Shown piece after piece: positions 35,785-44,382 of a stretch of 64,000 nt of DNA. Position numbers and translations under genes: made by a program. Origin of the DNA: Hyphomonas sp. UBA5111 (GTDB lineage Bacteria > Pseudomonadota > Alphaproteobacteria > Caulobacterales > Hyphomonadaceae); the NCBI GenBank assembly GCA_002414505.1, contig DHZF01000048.1:1-64000 (forward strand), given 5' to 3'. Within the stretch, counting starts at the first letter, position 1. Each line of letters starts with the position of its first letter. The notes under the pieces were generated by a model. It ran no database searches. It was not told the origin of the DNA and was given only the letters and a program-made list of their open reading frames with translations.

Positions 35785-36690
35785 TCATGTCTCAGCCGTT
35801 TCAATCGCGCCGACTTTAGCGAAATCCGGCTCAGGGAGGCCTCCCCAATGATCCACCGATTCCACCTTCATCGGGAACAGCCTCGGTGCGCGCGCATCCT
35901 GTTCGGGAAACTCTTCCATGCCGTAGCTGTATTCGAGGGTAAGGCCATCGGGATCGAGAAAATAGAAGAAGACCGATTCGGACTGGGGATGCTTGCCTGG
36001 ACCATACACAATTGGAATTTTGTGCGACTTCATCCGCGTGTTTGCCCGACCAATATCATCCATGTCCGTCACCATGAAATTGACATGGTGGAGCTGAGCT
36101 GCCTGGCCGGCGCCAATACCGAAGGAGTGGTGAAGCGGATTTGGAAAGCAGCGCATATGGACCACGCCATTCTCGATGCGATCCGATACCTTGAAATTCA
36201 TATTCTCCGCAAAAAACTTCTCCGTCTCCGCCATGTCGGCGCTGGCCAGGACAACATGCCCGAGCCGCTCAATCTTTGTATGGCTTGGATGAAAAACCTC
36301 GCTGGCCGTGTCCATGTGGGAATAGAACTCCATCAGGACGCCTGTTGTCGGCTCTCTCATGCGAAAACCGCCATCGATCGCCAAGTCTACAGCCTCCCGG
36401 TTAGAGACGCGTTGTGTCGGAATGCCCAGACCATGGAAATGCTGTTCCAGTGTCTGCACCTGAGTGGCGGCTTCCATCTGCCATCCAATGCGTTTGAGAC
36501 CGGGGGTTGGCGCTTTGTGGAGGACAATATCGTGATGGCGATCGCTGCAACGGAAGAACACGCTATTGCCCCGGGTTTCACTGCGCTGCAGCCCCACAAT
36601 ATCCTCATAAAACCTGGCAGACCTTTCCAGATCCGACACGTTCAAGGCCAGATAGCCGAGCCGTTGATACCGCGCATTTGATCGGTCCAT
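35785..36690 (-). CDS. Type I extradiol ring-cleavage dioxygenase (two-domain VOC)
   Basis: Fe(II) dioxygenase of 301 aa that would cleave a catechol next to its hydroxyls. It has two domains of the BphC/TesB kind; the metal ligands are predicted to be His145 (RLGHVVLAS), His202 (LHHVNFMVTD) and Glu253 (TLEYSYGMEEF), with His187/188 (NPLHHSFG) and His234 (GKHPQSES) as active-site residues. All are in the expected order. GGGAGA precedes the ATG at 36690. It is divergent from the Rieske gene and related to the dioxygenase at 52436 (about the same residues throughout). The substrate is probably a fused or substituted catechol. Confidence 0.9.
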   Translation of the reverse strand: MDRSNARYQRLGYLALNVSDLERSARFYEDIVGLQRSETRGNSVFFRCSDRHHDIVLHKAPTPGLKRIGWQMEAATQVQTLEQHFHGLGIPTQRVSNREAVDLAIDGGFRMREPTTGVLMEFYSHMDTASEVFHPSHTKIERLGHVVLASADMAETEKFFAENMNFKVSDRIENGVVHMRCFPNPLHHSFGIGAGQAAQLHHVNFMVTDMDDIGRANTRMKSHKIPIVYGPGKHPQSESVFFYFLDPDGLTLEYSYGMEEFPEQDARAPRLFPMKVESVDHWGGLPEPDFAKVGAIETAET

Positions 36691-36724
36691 GTTCAAATCT
36701 CCCAGAAGCCGTTTAATGGCATAA

Positions 36725-36735
36725 TGGTAGGACCA
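36725..36735. promoter_or_regulatory. GntR/FadR-type operator upstream of the extradiol dioxygenase
   Basis: TGGTaggACCA within AATGGTaggACCAATA, 35 bp upstream of the dioxygenase start. It is a near-copy of the site at 36844. Confidence 0.6.
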
Positions 36736-36843
36736 ATACAGGGGCCGGCACATGTGTGTCAAGGTGGGCCGGGGGAGACGCGGCAGAGACCAGTTCCGAA
36801 TTGTCGCAGGCGACCTGATTGACAGACCGACCTAATGGATTAA

Positions 36844-36854
36844 TGGTCCAACCA
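36844..36854. promoter_or_regulatory. GntR/FadR-type operator upstream of the Rieske dioxygenase
   Basis: TGGTccaACCA within AATGGTccaACCAATA, about 128 bp upstream of 36982. Both copies share the outer AATGGT...ACCAATA and lie in the same 291-bp divergent region. Confidence 0.6.
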
Positions 36855-36981
36855 ATAGGAGGGCTCCCTAAATTCAGGGGGTGGAACATTGTAACCGTGC
36901 GGGGCCCAAAAGTGGCACCGCACACAGGTGAATGACTACGGACCCGATCTGCCGGCCCGTATATCCGGAGTGAAGCGCATC

Positions 36982-38268
36982 ATGAGTGTTACAGACATTG
37001 ACAGGCGAGAGACTCGCATCAGCCCCTATATCATCGATGACCGAGAGCGCGGCCTGTTCAGGGTGGCGCGAAAGAGCTTCGTGGATGAAGATATTTTGAC
37101 CCGGGAACGAGACCGGATCTTCAACCGGTGCTGGCTCTATCTCGGACACGAGTCGGAATTGTCCAAAGCCAATGATTTCCTCACCCGAAATGTGGGCGGC
37201 AAGGAAGTGATATTCAATCGCGACAGGCAGGGCGCGTTCCATGCCTTCATGAATACGTGCCCGCACCGGGGGGCAATGGTGGAGCGAGAGGCCCGCGGAA
37301 ACGCATTGGCTTTCAAGTGTTTTTATCATGGCTGGGCCTTCAACAATAACGGGAAATTTGCCACGCGCATGCCTCCGGGCACATATCCGGACGATTTCAA
37401 TTCCGATGGGTGCGCAAATCTCAGAAGTGTACCCAAACTCGCAGAATATCGGGGTTTCTACTTTCTCAACTATGATGCTGGGGCGGTGTCTCTGGAAACT
37501 TATCTGGCAGATGCACGGAGCATTCTCGATATGCTTTGTGATCATGGACCTGATGGGATGGAGGTCATTGGGGGTGAGCAGAAATACAGTATACGCGCGA
37601 ACTGGAAACTCCTCATGGAGAACAGTTATGATGGCTATCATGCCATCGATACGCACGGCACGTATTTTGAGTATCTCGCAGATGCGATCGGGGGCGCTGC
37701 AGAAATGCCTGCAGAGACCCATGTCTGGAATCTTCAGAATGGTCATGCTGCGATTGAGGGCAATGCTCCATGGGGCCGGCCGGTTGCCAAATGGATCCCG
37801 GCCTGGGGAGAGGACGCAAAATCGGAAATTGCGCAAATCAAGCGCGAACTTGTCTCACGGGTGGGCGAGGAACACGCCAACAGGATTGCCATGCTGGGGC
37901 GGAATACGGGGATCTTTCCCAATCTTGTCATCAATGACATCATGGCCGTCACAATCAGGACCTTTTATCCCCTGGCACCAAACAACATGAATGTCAGTGC
38001 CTGGGCACTCGGCGTGAAGGGGGAGTCCGAAGGTTTCCGGAAGCGACGCCTGGATAATTTTCTTGAATTTCTCGGACCCGGTGGATTCGCGACCCCTGAC
38101 GACGTCGAAGCACTCGAATCCGCCCAAAGAGGATATGCGGCCTTGGATGAGCTGGCATGGAATGACATTTCCAGAGGTATGCTGAAGCCCAAATTCGAAG
38201 CGACGGATGAAGAGCAGATGCGGTGTTTTTGGAGAGAATGGTCAGACCGGATGGAGGATCGGGCATGA
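36982..38268 (+). CDS. Rieske non-heme iron ring-hydroxylating dioxygenase, alpha subunit
   Basis: Catalytic subunit of 428 aa that forms an aromatic cis-dihydrodiol. The Rieske [2Fe-2S] ligands are Cys93, His95, Cys113 and His116 (CPHRGAM and CFYHGWAF). The mononuclear iron motif Asn214-x2-Asp217-x2-His220-x4-His225 lies in LMENSYDGYHAIDTHG. The length is normal for group II/III enzymes. The ATG at 36982 is chosen over a GTG at 36928 because the family N-terminus begins there. It overlaps the beta subunit gene by ATGA and shares a promoter region with the extradiol dioxygenase. Confidence 0.95.
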   Translation: MSVTDIDRRETRISPYIIDDRERGLFRVARKSFVDEDILTRERDRIFNRCWLYLGHESELSKANDFLTRNVGGKEVIFNRDRQGAFHAFMNTCPHRGAMVEREARGNALAFKCFYHGWAFNNNGKFATRMPPGTYPDDFNSDGCANLRSVPKLAEYRGFYFLNYDAGAVSLETYLADARSILDMLCDHGPDGMEVIGGEQKYSIRANWKLLMENSYDGYHAIDTHGTYFEYLADAIGGAAEMPAETHVWNLQNGHAAIEGNAPWGRPVAKWIPAWGEDAKSEIAQIKRELVSRVGEEHANRIAMLGRNTGIFPNLVINDIMAVTIRTFYPLAPNNMNVSAWALGVKGESEGFRKRRLDNFLEFLGPGGFATPDDVEALESAQRGYAALDELAWNDISRGMLKPKFEATDEEQMRCFWREWSDRMEDRA

Positions 38269-38786
38269 GCTTGACGAGCGGGAAGAGCGGATTGGCATCC
38301 GGCGCGGAGTTGGATCATCGGGAGATTGAGGCCTTTCTTTATGAGGAGGCTGCGATGCTTGATGAATGGCGGCTCGATGACTGGTTTGCCTTGTTTCAGG
38401 AAGGGGGAAGCTATGAGGTGCCCCAGGCGGGAGCTTCAGACGAGGCAAGCTCGTCTACCAATCTGTTTTACATATCAGATAATTATTTCCGCCTTCGCCA
38501 TCGTGTCGAGCGACTCAAGAAGCGGGGCAATCATTCAGAATGGCCTCGATCCATCTGCTCTCGAATGATTGGAAATGTGAGACTCCTGGATCACGATGAG
38601 GGTGTTTGCAAAGTGGCGAGCCGGTTCATTACGCACCGTTCCAAGAATGACGTCACGGATATGTTTTGCGGTCATCATCTGTACACGCTGAGCTTCGCCA
38701 GCGGCAATTTTAAGATCATGGCGAAACGGACGCAGATCGATATGAACACGCTTCGACCTCAGGGGCGGATCAGCATTATCGTATAA
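38265..38786 (+). CDS. Rieske dioxygenase beta (small) subunit
   Basis: Structural subunit of 173 aa with the NTF2/SnoaL-like fold of the alpha3-beta3 hexamer. The N-terminal helix EIEAFLYEEAAMLDEWRLDD is followed by WFALFQEGGSYEVP; the middle RLRHRVERLKKRG matches small-subunit patterns, and the last strands include FKIMAKRTQIDMNTL. The start overlaps the alpha stop as ATGA, so translation is coupled. No ferredoxin gene follows; the nearest is at 54207. Confidence 0.92.
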   Translation: MSLTSGKSGLASGAELDHREIEAFLYEEAAMLDEWRLDDWFALFQEGGSYEVPQAGASDEASSSTNLFYISDNYFRLRHRVERLKKRGNHSEWPRSICSRMIGNVRLLDHDEGVCKVASRFITHRSKNDVTDMFCGHHLYTLSFASGNFKIMAKRTQIDMNTLRPQGRISIIV

Positions 38787-38857
38787 GCCGCGTGAACTTC
38801 TTTCCACAGCCCGCGTGGACCGCAGAACATGTTCTGCGAAACCAGATCGGGAAACGA

Positions 38858-39742
38858 CTATTCTGTCAGAAGGGTCAATCCGTTCCGGATCGCCGTGATC
38901 CCCCGCGACTCCACCCGGGCCTCAAATGAGACGGTTTTACCATCTTTCCACAGAGCAATCGCAAGGGTTTCCCCTGGATAGACGGGTGCTGAAAATCGCA
39001 CCTGATGATGCTGAATTCGAGAAGGGTCAAAATTGCAATAAGTGGCCATCACTGCGCGGCAGCAGATAGCGAAGGAGCAGAGACCATGAAGGATCGGGCG
39101 TTCATAACCGGCGGCTCGTGCCGTGCCCGGATCTGCATGGAGGGGGTTGAGATCTCCCGATTGTCTGTACAGCAAGGCCTGACCGGGTGTGGTGGCGATC
39201 CTCAAGATGTGATCTGGCGAACGTGAGGGCGGCCTGTGCGGACTCGGTTGCCCGTCTCGCGGGCCGCCAAACCCGCCTTCAGCCCGAGCGAAACTTGTCG
39301 TCTGAAGGGTGGCGAGGGGCTGAGTGTCGCCATCAAGGGTCAGGATTTTCTCCTGGGAAAAGATCGCACCCTTCGCGGCTCCCTTGTCCCATGCTCCTGA
39401 GATACGGCTGGCGGCGGAGGCGCGTCCGCTTGCGGGGAAGGGTCGATGCAGCGTCACGGCATGTTCACCATGCAGGACATAGCGGTAGTCTATGCCGATG
39501 TCCTCCAACGCGCCCCCGTGAAATCCGACAACGACAGGAAAGGTGGGGAAGACTTTGAGACTGTCCTCATAGACAAAACGCAATTCGGTCTCATCCAGAG
39601 GATCGGCGCCCATTCCAATTCCCAGGGCGTACAGGATCGCATCCTTCTCCGTCCACGCGTGAGCACTCGCCTTGGTCAGCGACATGACGTGGTCATAGTC
39701 AATTCTTGGCAGCGATTTGTCTCTCACGATATTCATACTCAT
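38858..39742 (-). CDS. MaoC-family (R)-enoyl-CoA hydratase with two hot-dog domains
   Basis: Protein of 294 aa of the peroxisomal hydratase-2 type. The N-terminal hot-dog domain spans about 1-150 and the C-terminal one carries the hydratase motif YRQSGDLNPLHADPGTARAA followed by GYERPILHGLCSF. It would hydrate trans-2-enoyl-CoA to (3R)-hydroxyacyl-CoA, the partner reaction of the MFE-2-type SDR at 3155. A weak island-type palindrome lies about 111 bp upstream. It is divergent from the C-C hydrolase gene. Confidence 0.9.
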   Translation of the reverse strand: MSMNIVRDKSLPRIDYDHVMSLTKASAHAWTEKDAILYALGIGMGADPLDETELRFVYEDSLKVFPTFPVVVGFHGGALEDIGIDYRYVLHGEHAVTLHRPFPASGRASAASRISGAWDKGAAKGAIFSQEKILTLDGDTQPLATLQTTSFARAEGGFGGPRDGQPSPHRPPSRSPDHILRIATTPGQALLYRQSGDLNPLHADPGTARAAGYERPILHGLCSFAICCRAVMATYCNFDPSRIQHHQVRFSAPVYPGETLAIALWKDGKTVSFEARVESRGITAIRNGLTLLTE

Positions 39743-39852
39743 CTGCGTCCTGACGCTTTCTGATCCCTGGACTGAGGGTCCATTTCATAGTGGCAGGGGA
39801 GGCCATAAAGGGGGCTTGCCCTACGGATTTCAGTATGGCCAATCCATGAAAT

Positions 39853-39868
39853 CAAAACAAGCGCTTTA
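39853..39868. promoter_or_regulatory. Weak island-type palindrome between MaoC and hydrolase genes
   Basis: CAAAACaagcGCTTTA: the left half and spacer match the etfB site, the right half is degenerate. It lies between the divergent starts at 39742 and 39988. Confidence 0.35.
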
Positions 39869-39987
39869 ATCGCATCTGCATATGTGGCAGACAGGGCGAG
39901 AGGGCTTTTGTGCGGGATATTCGCTTTTTAAGCGTCCCCTAATCAACACGAATAGACAAACTCACATATGAAAGAGGAGTGAAACCG

Positions 39988-40830
39988 ATGGCCAAACCAG
40001 AAACCCCAAAAAGTCATTTTGCCGATTTGCCGAAAGGGCGCATTCGATACCACGAGGCAGGAAAAGGCCCAGCTGTGATCTTCATCCATGGCGGAGGACC
40101 CGGAGCTTATGGCTTCAGTAATTTCAGCCGCAACATGCAGTCGCTGGCTGATCAGGGGTTCCGGTCCATTGTCTATGATCATCCGGGATTTGGTGAATCG
40201 CAGAATCGCAAGATCGAAGGCGGCATGTTTGATTCCATGGCCGAAGCGCTTCTGGAATTGATGGACCATCTGGGCCTGGAGTCGGCAAGCCTTGTTGGAA
40301 ACTCGCTGGGCGGCGGCACAGCACTTGTTCTGGCGCTCACACATCCTGAGCGCGTCGAGAAGCTCATTCTCATGGGGCCTGGGGGAGGGATGCCCGTGAC
40401 GTCCACCTTCCCGACAGAAGGGATCATGCGTATGGCGAGCTTCTATGATGGAGATGGACCGTCTGTTGAAAAGGTGGACCGGGTCGTGGACTTGCTGGTT
40501 TATGACCGGTCTGACATTACACCCGAGCTCATCGAGCAACGCTACGAAACGGCAACGCGGCCTGAAGTGCTCGCATCGCCACCGCTCGCGGGTCAGGTGC
40601 ACAACAAGGCAAATGATCTCTGGCGTCGTGAGCTGGAAACCATATCACATGAGACCCTGATTATCTGGGGTCTGGAAGATCGCGTGCTTCCGGTAGACAT
40701 GGCCTTCCAGTTTTTGCGGCGTATTCCGAATGCTGACCTGCATATCTATTCCAAATGTGGACATTGGGCGCAATGGGAGAAGGCCACCGAGTTCAATTCC
40801 CTGATTGCCGATTTCATTCGGACTGGGTGA
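39988..40830 (+). CDS. Meta-cleavage-product C-C bond hydrolase (BphD/TesD-like)
   Basis: Alpha/beta hydrolase of 280 aa that would cut the vinylogous diketo acid made by extradiol cleavage. The family oxyanion stretch IHGGGPGAYGFSNFSRNM, nucleophile Ser106 in GNSLGGG, acid Asp231 (WGLEDRVLPVD) and base His259 (CGHWAQWEKATEF) are all in place. The product pair would be a 2-hydroxydienoate, handled by the hydratase/aldolase operon at 45-47.8 kb, and an acid. GAGGAG ten bases upstream fixes the ATG. Confidence 0.92.
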   Translation: MAKPETPKSHFADLPKGRIRYHEAGKGPAVIFIHGGGPGAYGFSNFSRNMQSLADQGFRSIVYDHPGFGESQNRKIEGGMFDSMAEALLELMDHLGLESASLVGNSLGGGTALVLALTHPERVEKLILMGPGGGMPVTSTFPTEGIMRMASFYDGDGPSVEKVDRVVDLLVYDRSDITPELIEQRYETATRPEVLASPPLAGQVHNKANDLWRRELETISHETLIIWGLEDRVLPVDMAFQFLRRIPNADLHIYSKCGHWAQWEKATEFNSLIADFIRTG

Positions 40831-40839
40831 TGAGGGAAA

Positions 40840-40864
40840 GACGGGCCGGATCTGCCGGCCCGTC
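40840..40864 (+). terminator. Stem-loop terminator after the C-C hydrolase gene
   Basis: GACGGGCCGG and its exact complement CCGGCCCGTC surround a 5-base loop, 9 bp beyond the hydrolase stop. GC-rich, no long T run; it may serve both convergent genes. Confidence 0.55.
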
Positions 40865-40962
40865 CGGCTTCCACCCGCCGGACAGGGCGCCGCTCGGCAC
40901 CTGCTGTCATGTTATAGCGGTCGCGTAAGCGGTCGTCTTGTTTGAGATAGCCAGGGAAGGCG

Positions 40963-41637
40963 TCAAGGAAATCCGTGTAATTCCGCAACGTCTTCGAGAT
41001 TCGCGCGCTCTGCACGCAAGGTGTTGACCGGATGTGATCCATCGGGCTTCCCGACGGCCATCCCACACCAGACCATTTCGCCAGGGCCAAGCGCGAAATG
41101 GGTCTTCAGGGCAGGCCGAACCATGCCCCAGCACTCCTGCAGGCAAGTGCCCCAGCCGCGTTCCTCGGCCAAGAGGGCCAGTGTCTGGAGATACATGCCC
41201 GCATGCCCCCATTGGCCATGACCCATGCGTTCGTCCAGTATCAAGAAGAGTCCGACAGGGGCCTCAAAGAATTCAAAATTCCGTTGAAACCAGGTCCGGC
41301 GACCAGCAAGGTCCCCGCGCTGAATGCCGAGGGTTTCATACAGCATGATCCCGACCCGTCGACGGCGCGTCTCGTAAGGAGGCCAGAGATCAGGAGGGTA
41401 GATGGGATGCTCTGTGGCTTGACCTTCAGGAAAAGTTTCCAGCACCGATCCGATGTCTGAAATGACATCGGATCGCGCCTGTCCGGTGACGACAATTGTC
41501 CGCCAGGGCTGGATGTTACCCCCGGATGGGGCGCGCTGGGCCGCTGTCAGCCAGTCCCGGACCTCTGTCTCGGGCAACGGATCGGCCAGGAAGGCGCGTG
41601 TGGAGATGCGCCGCGACACGGCTTCAGAAACATTCAT
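40963..41637 (-). CDS. Nitroreductase-family FMN protein
   Basis: FMN-dependent NAD(P)H oxidoreductase fold, 224 aa. N-terminal RRISTRAFLADPLPETEV and AAQRAPSGGNIQPWRTIVV hold the FMN phosphate-binding Arg/Ser; the central stretch WGHAGMYLQTLALLAEERG and GTCLQECW are typical. Members reduce quinones, enones, nitro groups or flavins. A role on an enone or quinone-like intermediate is possible. The start at 41637 is seven bases after GAGGG, better than the ATG six bases upstream. Confidence 0.88.
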   Translation of the reverse strand: MNVSEAVSRRISTRAFLADPLPETEVRDWLTAAQRAPSGGNIQPWRTIVVTGQARSDVISDIGSVLETFPEGQATEHPIYPPDLWPPYETRRRRVGIMLYETLGIQRGDLAGRRTWFQRNFEFFEAPVGLFLILDERMGHGQWGHAGMYLQTLALLAEERGWGTCLQECWGMVRPALKTHFALGPGEMVWCGMAVGKPDGSHPVNTLRAERANLEDVAELHGFP

Positions 41638-41773
41638 ATGCATCCCTCAGACATCATAGCCACGGGCTCTGGATGCCTGTTCGCTCGTATAGGTTTGAAT
41701 CGAGGCCGGACATGAGTGTATGACACATCACGCTTGGATGGCGCGTATGCGGGCCAATCGATCCAGATCTTTG

Positions 41774-42883
41774 CTAAGCTGCGGCCTTGGCGGGGCGGTC
41801 AGTTTCAAGCCACAGAACGATTTCTTCTCTCTGCTGGCGCGGCGCGCCCAGGAGTTCGGAATTGGCGCGGGCGCGCTTGTAATAAAGATGGTTTTTCATT
41901 TCCCACGTGAATCCGATTGCACCATAGACCTGAATATTGCGATGCGTAGCTGCCTTGTAGGCTTCGCTCGCATAGGCCTGAGCCATCGCGGCAGCCAGGG
42001 GCGCTTTTGCATCGACTACGCTCAATGCCCAGGCGGCATATTGTACGCCGGCTGTTGCACATTCACTCTGCGCGGCGATCTCGGCCAATTGGTGCTTGAT
42101 TGACTGAAAGGCCCCGATGGGGCGCCCGAACGCGACTCGCTCATTGGCGTAGCCAACGGTGTCCGCGAGCACGGCCGCAATTCCAGCAGCGCTTTCGGCT
42201 GCAAGAAGAAGATACAGGCGATCCTTCACCCAGGGCCACACATTGCCCGATTGTTCTAGACGCTCTGCAGGCGCATCGTCAAACCGTACGGAACAGACTT
42301 GTCGTGTAATATCGCGCCAGGGCAGGAGAGATACGTCAACGCCGTCTGCATGCCTGTCCACGAGATAATACGTGTCGTCCTGGCCCATCACGACAATCTG
42401 GTCAGCGCAGTCTGCATCAACGACATAAGACTTCTCGCCTGTCAGGGTGTAGCCCCCGTTCGTGGGGGTGGCTTTCACACCTTCTCCGGGCGCCCCGGAA
42501 GCGTCCGCGATCGCAAGACAGACTTGCCGCTCTCCACTTGCAATCAAGGGCAGGATATCCGCCTTCTGGGCAGCTGAGCCGGCCCGTTCAATCGCCCAGG
42601 CCCCAGCCAGCGTACCGAACAGCGGGGCTGGGGCAAGCGTGCGCCCCATTTCACCGATGATCATGACAAGATCGATATAATCCATACCGAGGCCACCGAA
42701 CGCTTCGGGGATGACAATGCCGGGCCATCCCAGCTCCACAATCTTCTTCCAGAGGCCGTCATAATTGGAATCCTGAACCGTCCGCCCATGCGTGAGCAGG
42801 AGCGACAGGTCCACTTCCTTGTCCAGAAAGCTGGCCGCTGCGTCGCGGAGGGCGATATGATCTTCATCAAGTGAGAAATTCAT
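41774..42883 (-). CDS. Acyl-CoA dehydrogenase, small partner of a heteromeric pair
   Basis: ACAD-fold protein of 369 aa. The N-terminal helical domain (MNFSLDEDHIALRDAAASFL), the GWPGIVIPEAFGGLG segment and the C-terminal YGAIGFTWEMKNHLYYKRAR match the FadE27/ChsE-type partners used for bulky acyl-CoAs such as steroid side chains. It lies 12 bp after a longer ACAD gene that carries the usual C-terminal FAD-binding end, consistent with an alpha2-beta2 enzyme. Electrons would go to ETF, whose beta gene at the left edge carries the same palindrome type. Confidence 0.9.
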   Translation of the reverse strand: MNFSLDEDHIALRDAAASFLDKEVDLSLLLTHGRTVQDSNYDGLWKKIVELGWPGIVIPEAFGGLGMDYIDLVMIIGEMGRTLAPAPLFGTLAGAWAIERAGSAAQKADILPLIASGERQVCLAIADASGAPGEGVKATPTNGGYTLTGEKSYVVDADCADQIVVMGQDDTYYLVDRHADGVDVSLLPWRDITRQVCSVRFDDAPAERLEQSGNVWPWVKDRLYLLLAAESAAGIAAVLADTVGYANERVAFGRPIGAFQSIKHQLAEIAAQSECATAGVQYAAWALSVVDAKAPLAAAMAQAYASEAYKAATHRNIQVYGAIGFTWEMKNHLYYKRARANSELLGAPRQQREEIVLWLETDRPAKAAA

Positions 42884-42895
42884 CAGTGTCTCCTA

Positions 42896-44098
42896 TCAGC
42901 TCGCTGCTTTGAGCTTGGTTTTGTTGATTTCCTTGAACGGGACCTTTGCTGTGGGGTCTGTGTCGCGCGGAAGACCAAGCACGTGCTCGGCAACTGTATT
43001 CTTGAGGATTTCCTGTGTGCCGACCCCCAATGTGGAGGCAGGACCGAACCAGAACGCATAGTCCCAATTGCTGAACAGGCCATAATGCTTGTCAGGCAGG
43101 GGCAGAACGTCCTGATTTTCAATCAGACCGGCCGCGCCTTGGGTCCGCTTGGCAAGATCGCTGAGTTTCTGTCCGTGAGGGGAGGCAATCATCTTGCCGA
43201 GATTGCCCTCCAGGCCGGCGGGCTTTCCATTGATGCGATTGCTCATATTGCGATACACCAGCAGGCGGAGCATTTCGCCTTCAATGAAGAGCTGAGCGGC
43301 TTCATCCCGCACCAGCGGGTCCTTGATCTTCCCTGTTTCGATCAGTCCGGACATTAATTCACGGGCCGTGGGGCCGAAGCCCCATACTGCTCCAGGCTTG
43401 GTCATGGCCGAGCGCTCGGTCTGCAATTGCTCCATCACCAGACGCCATCCATCGCCTTCCTTGCCGAGCAGGCGATCGGCGGGAATTCGGACATCGTCGA
43501 AGAAGACCTCATTATACTCATTTTCTTCTCCGGACATGTCGTAAATGGGGCGCACGGTGACGCCGGGTGTGTCCATGTCCAGAAGGAATTGGCTAAGCCC
43601 CTTATGCTTCGGCAGGGAAGGATCTGTCCGGGCCACTAGGACGCCGACAGTCGCCTTGTCGGCTGCTGAGGTCCAAATTTTTTGCCCATTGATGATGTAG
43701 TGGTCTCCCTCCCGACGCGCCGTGGTCCGGATGGCTGCCAAATCAGACCCGCCTGACGGTTCGCTGAAGAGCATGCACCATATGTGTTCGCAGGCCAGAG
43801 CGGGCGGCAGGAATTCTTCCCTCTGGGCATCGGTGCCATGGACGAGCAGGGATTGGCCGCACTGGTTTACCGCAATCGCATTGATATTGTACGGGGGAAT
43901 GATGCCGGCCCGGGCGAATTCCTCTTCGATGATATATTGTGTTTCAGGATCTGCGCTCAACCCCCATGGGGCCGGCCAGTTGGGGGCCGCCAGGCCACGC
44001 TCGGCAATCTGGGTGTAGCTTGGGTCGGGGTGCGCCTCGAACCAGGCCCGGATTTCCAATCGCCTGGGGTCAGTCTCACTTGGAAGATTGAAATCCAT
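42896..44098 (-). CDS. Acyl-CoA dehydrogenase, large partner of a heteromeric pair
   Basis: ACAD of 400 aa introducing a 2,3-double bond into an acyl-CoA. It contains AAPNWPAPWGLSADPETQY, the FAD/substrate segment MLFSEPSGGSDLAAI, GDHYIINGQKIWTSAA, and the C-terminal TQEILKNTVAEHVLGLPRD. The relationship to FadE26/FadE29-like enzymes suggests a large or ring-bearing acyl-CoA. AAGGAGACAAGT fixes the ATG at 44098. It is the first gene of the pair and divergent from the chromene-carboxylate-isomerase-like gene; a weak palindrome sits at 44153. Confidence 0.92.
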   Translation of the reverse strand: MDFNLPSETDPRRLEIRAWFEAHPDPSYTQIAERGLAAPNWPAPWGLSADPETQYIIEEEFARAGIIPPYNINAIAVNQCGQSLLVHGTDAQREEFLPPALACEHIWCMLFSEPSGGSDLAAIRTTARREGDHYIINGQKIWTSAADKATVGVLVARTDPSLPKHKGLSQFLLDMDTPGVTVRPIYDMSGEENEYNEVFFDDVRIPADRLLGKEGDGWRLVMEQLQTERSAMTKPGAVWGFGPTARELMSGLIETGKIKDPLVRDEAAQLFIEGEMLRLLVYRNMSNRINGKPAGLEGNLGKMIASPHGQKLSDLAKRTQGAAGLIENQDVLPLPDKHYGLFSNWDYAFWFGPASTLGVGTQEILKNTVAEHVLGLPRDTDPTAKVPFKEINKTKLKAAS

Positions 44099-44152
44099 AC
44101 TTGTCTCCTTGCCTGTGGCCGTCACATTCCTGTTGATCGCGATTCTATAGAA

Positions 44153-44168
44153 TAATACTGGATCATAA
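44153..44168. promoter_or_regulatory. Weak island-type half-site upstream of the ACAD pair
   Basis: TAATACtggaTCATAA: a perfect left half-site only, 54 bp upstream of 44098. Confidence 0.25.
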
Positions 44169-44297
44169 GTCTATAATGCGGGGGGGCGAAAAATTATCCG
44201 ATACGACAAAAATCCTGAAAAAGCCTGTATACACAACACGTAAAGAGAATTCAGATAGTTGAAAAAAAGCGGGTACCCCTAGAGTAATCTCTCAAAA

Positions 44298-44313
44298 TAA
44301 AACAAAAGTACTA
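44298..44313. promoter_or_regulatory. Island-type palindromic operator upstream of the isomerase-like gene
   Basis: TAAAACaaaaGTACTA, 69 bp upstream of 44383, in the divergent gap with the ACAD pair. Confidence 0.55.
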
Positions 44314-44382
44314 TCTATGAGATCCCCTTCGGCTGAGGATCCGGCCCTGACACGAAGCATTTGCGGCAAGGAGAAGAGTGGC

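Noticed and set aside
36874-37836. A 320-codon minus-strand frame across the Rieske alpha gene
   Set aside because: It lies antisense to a gene with complete Rieske and iron motifs; a shadow of its codon pattern.
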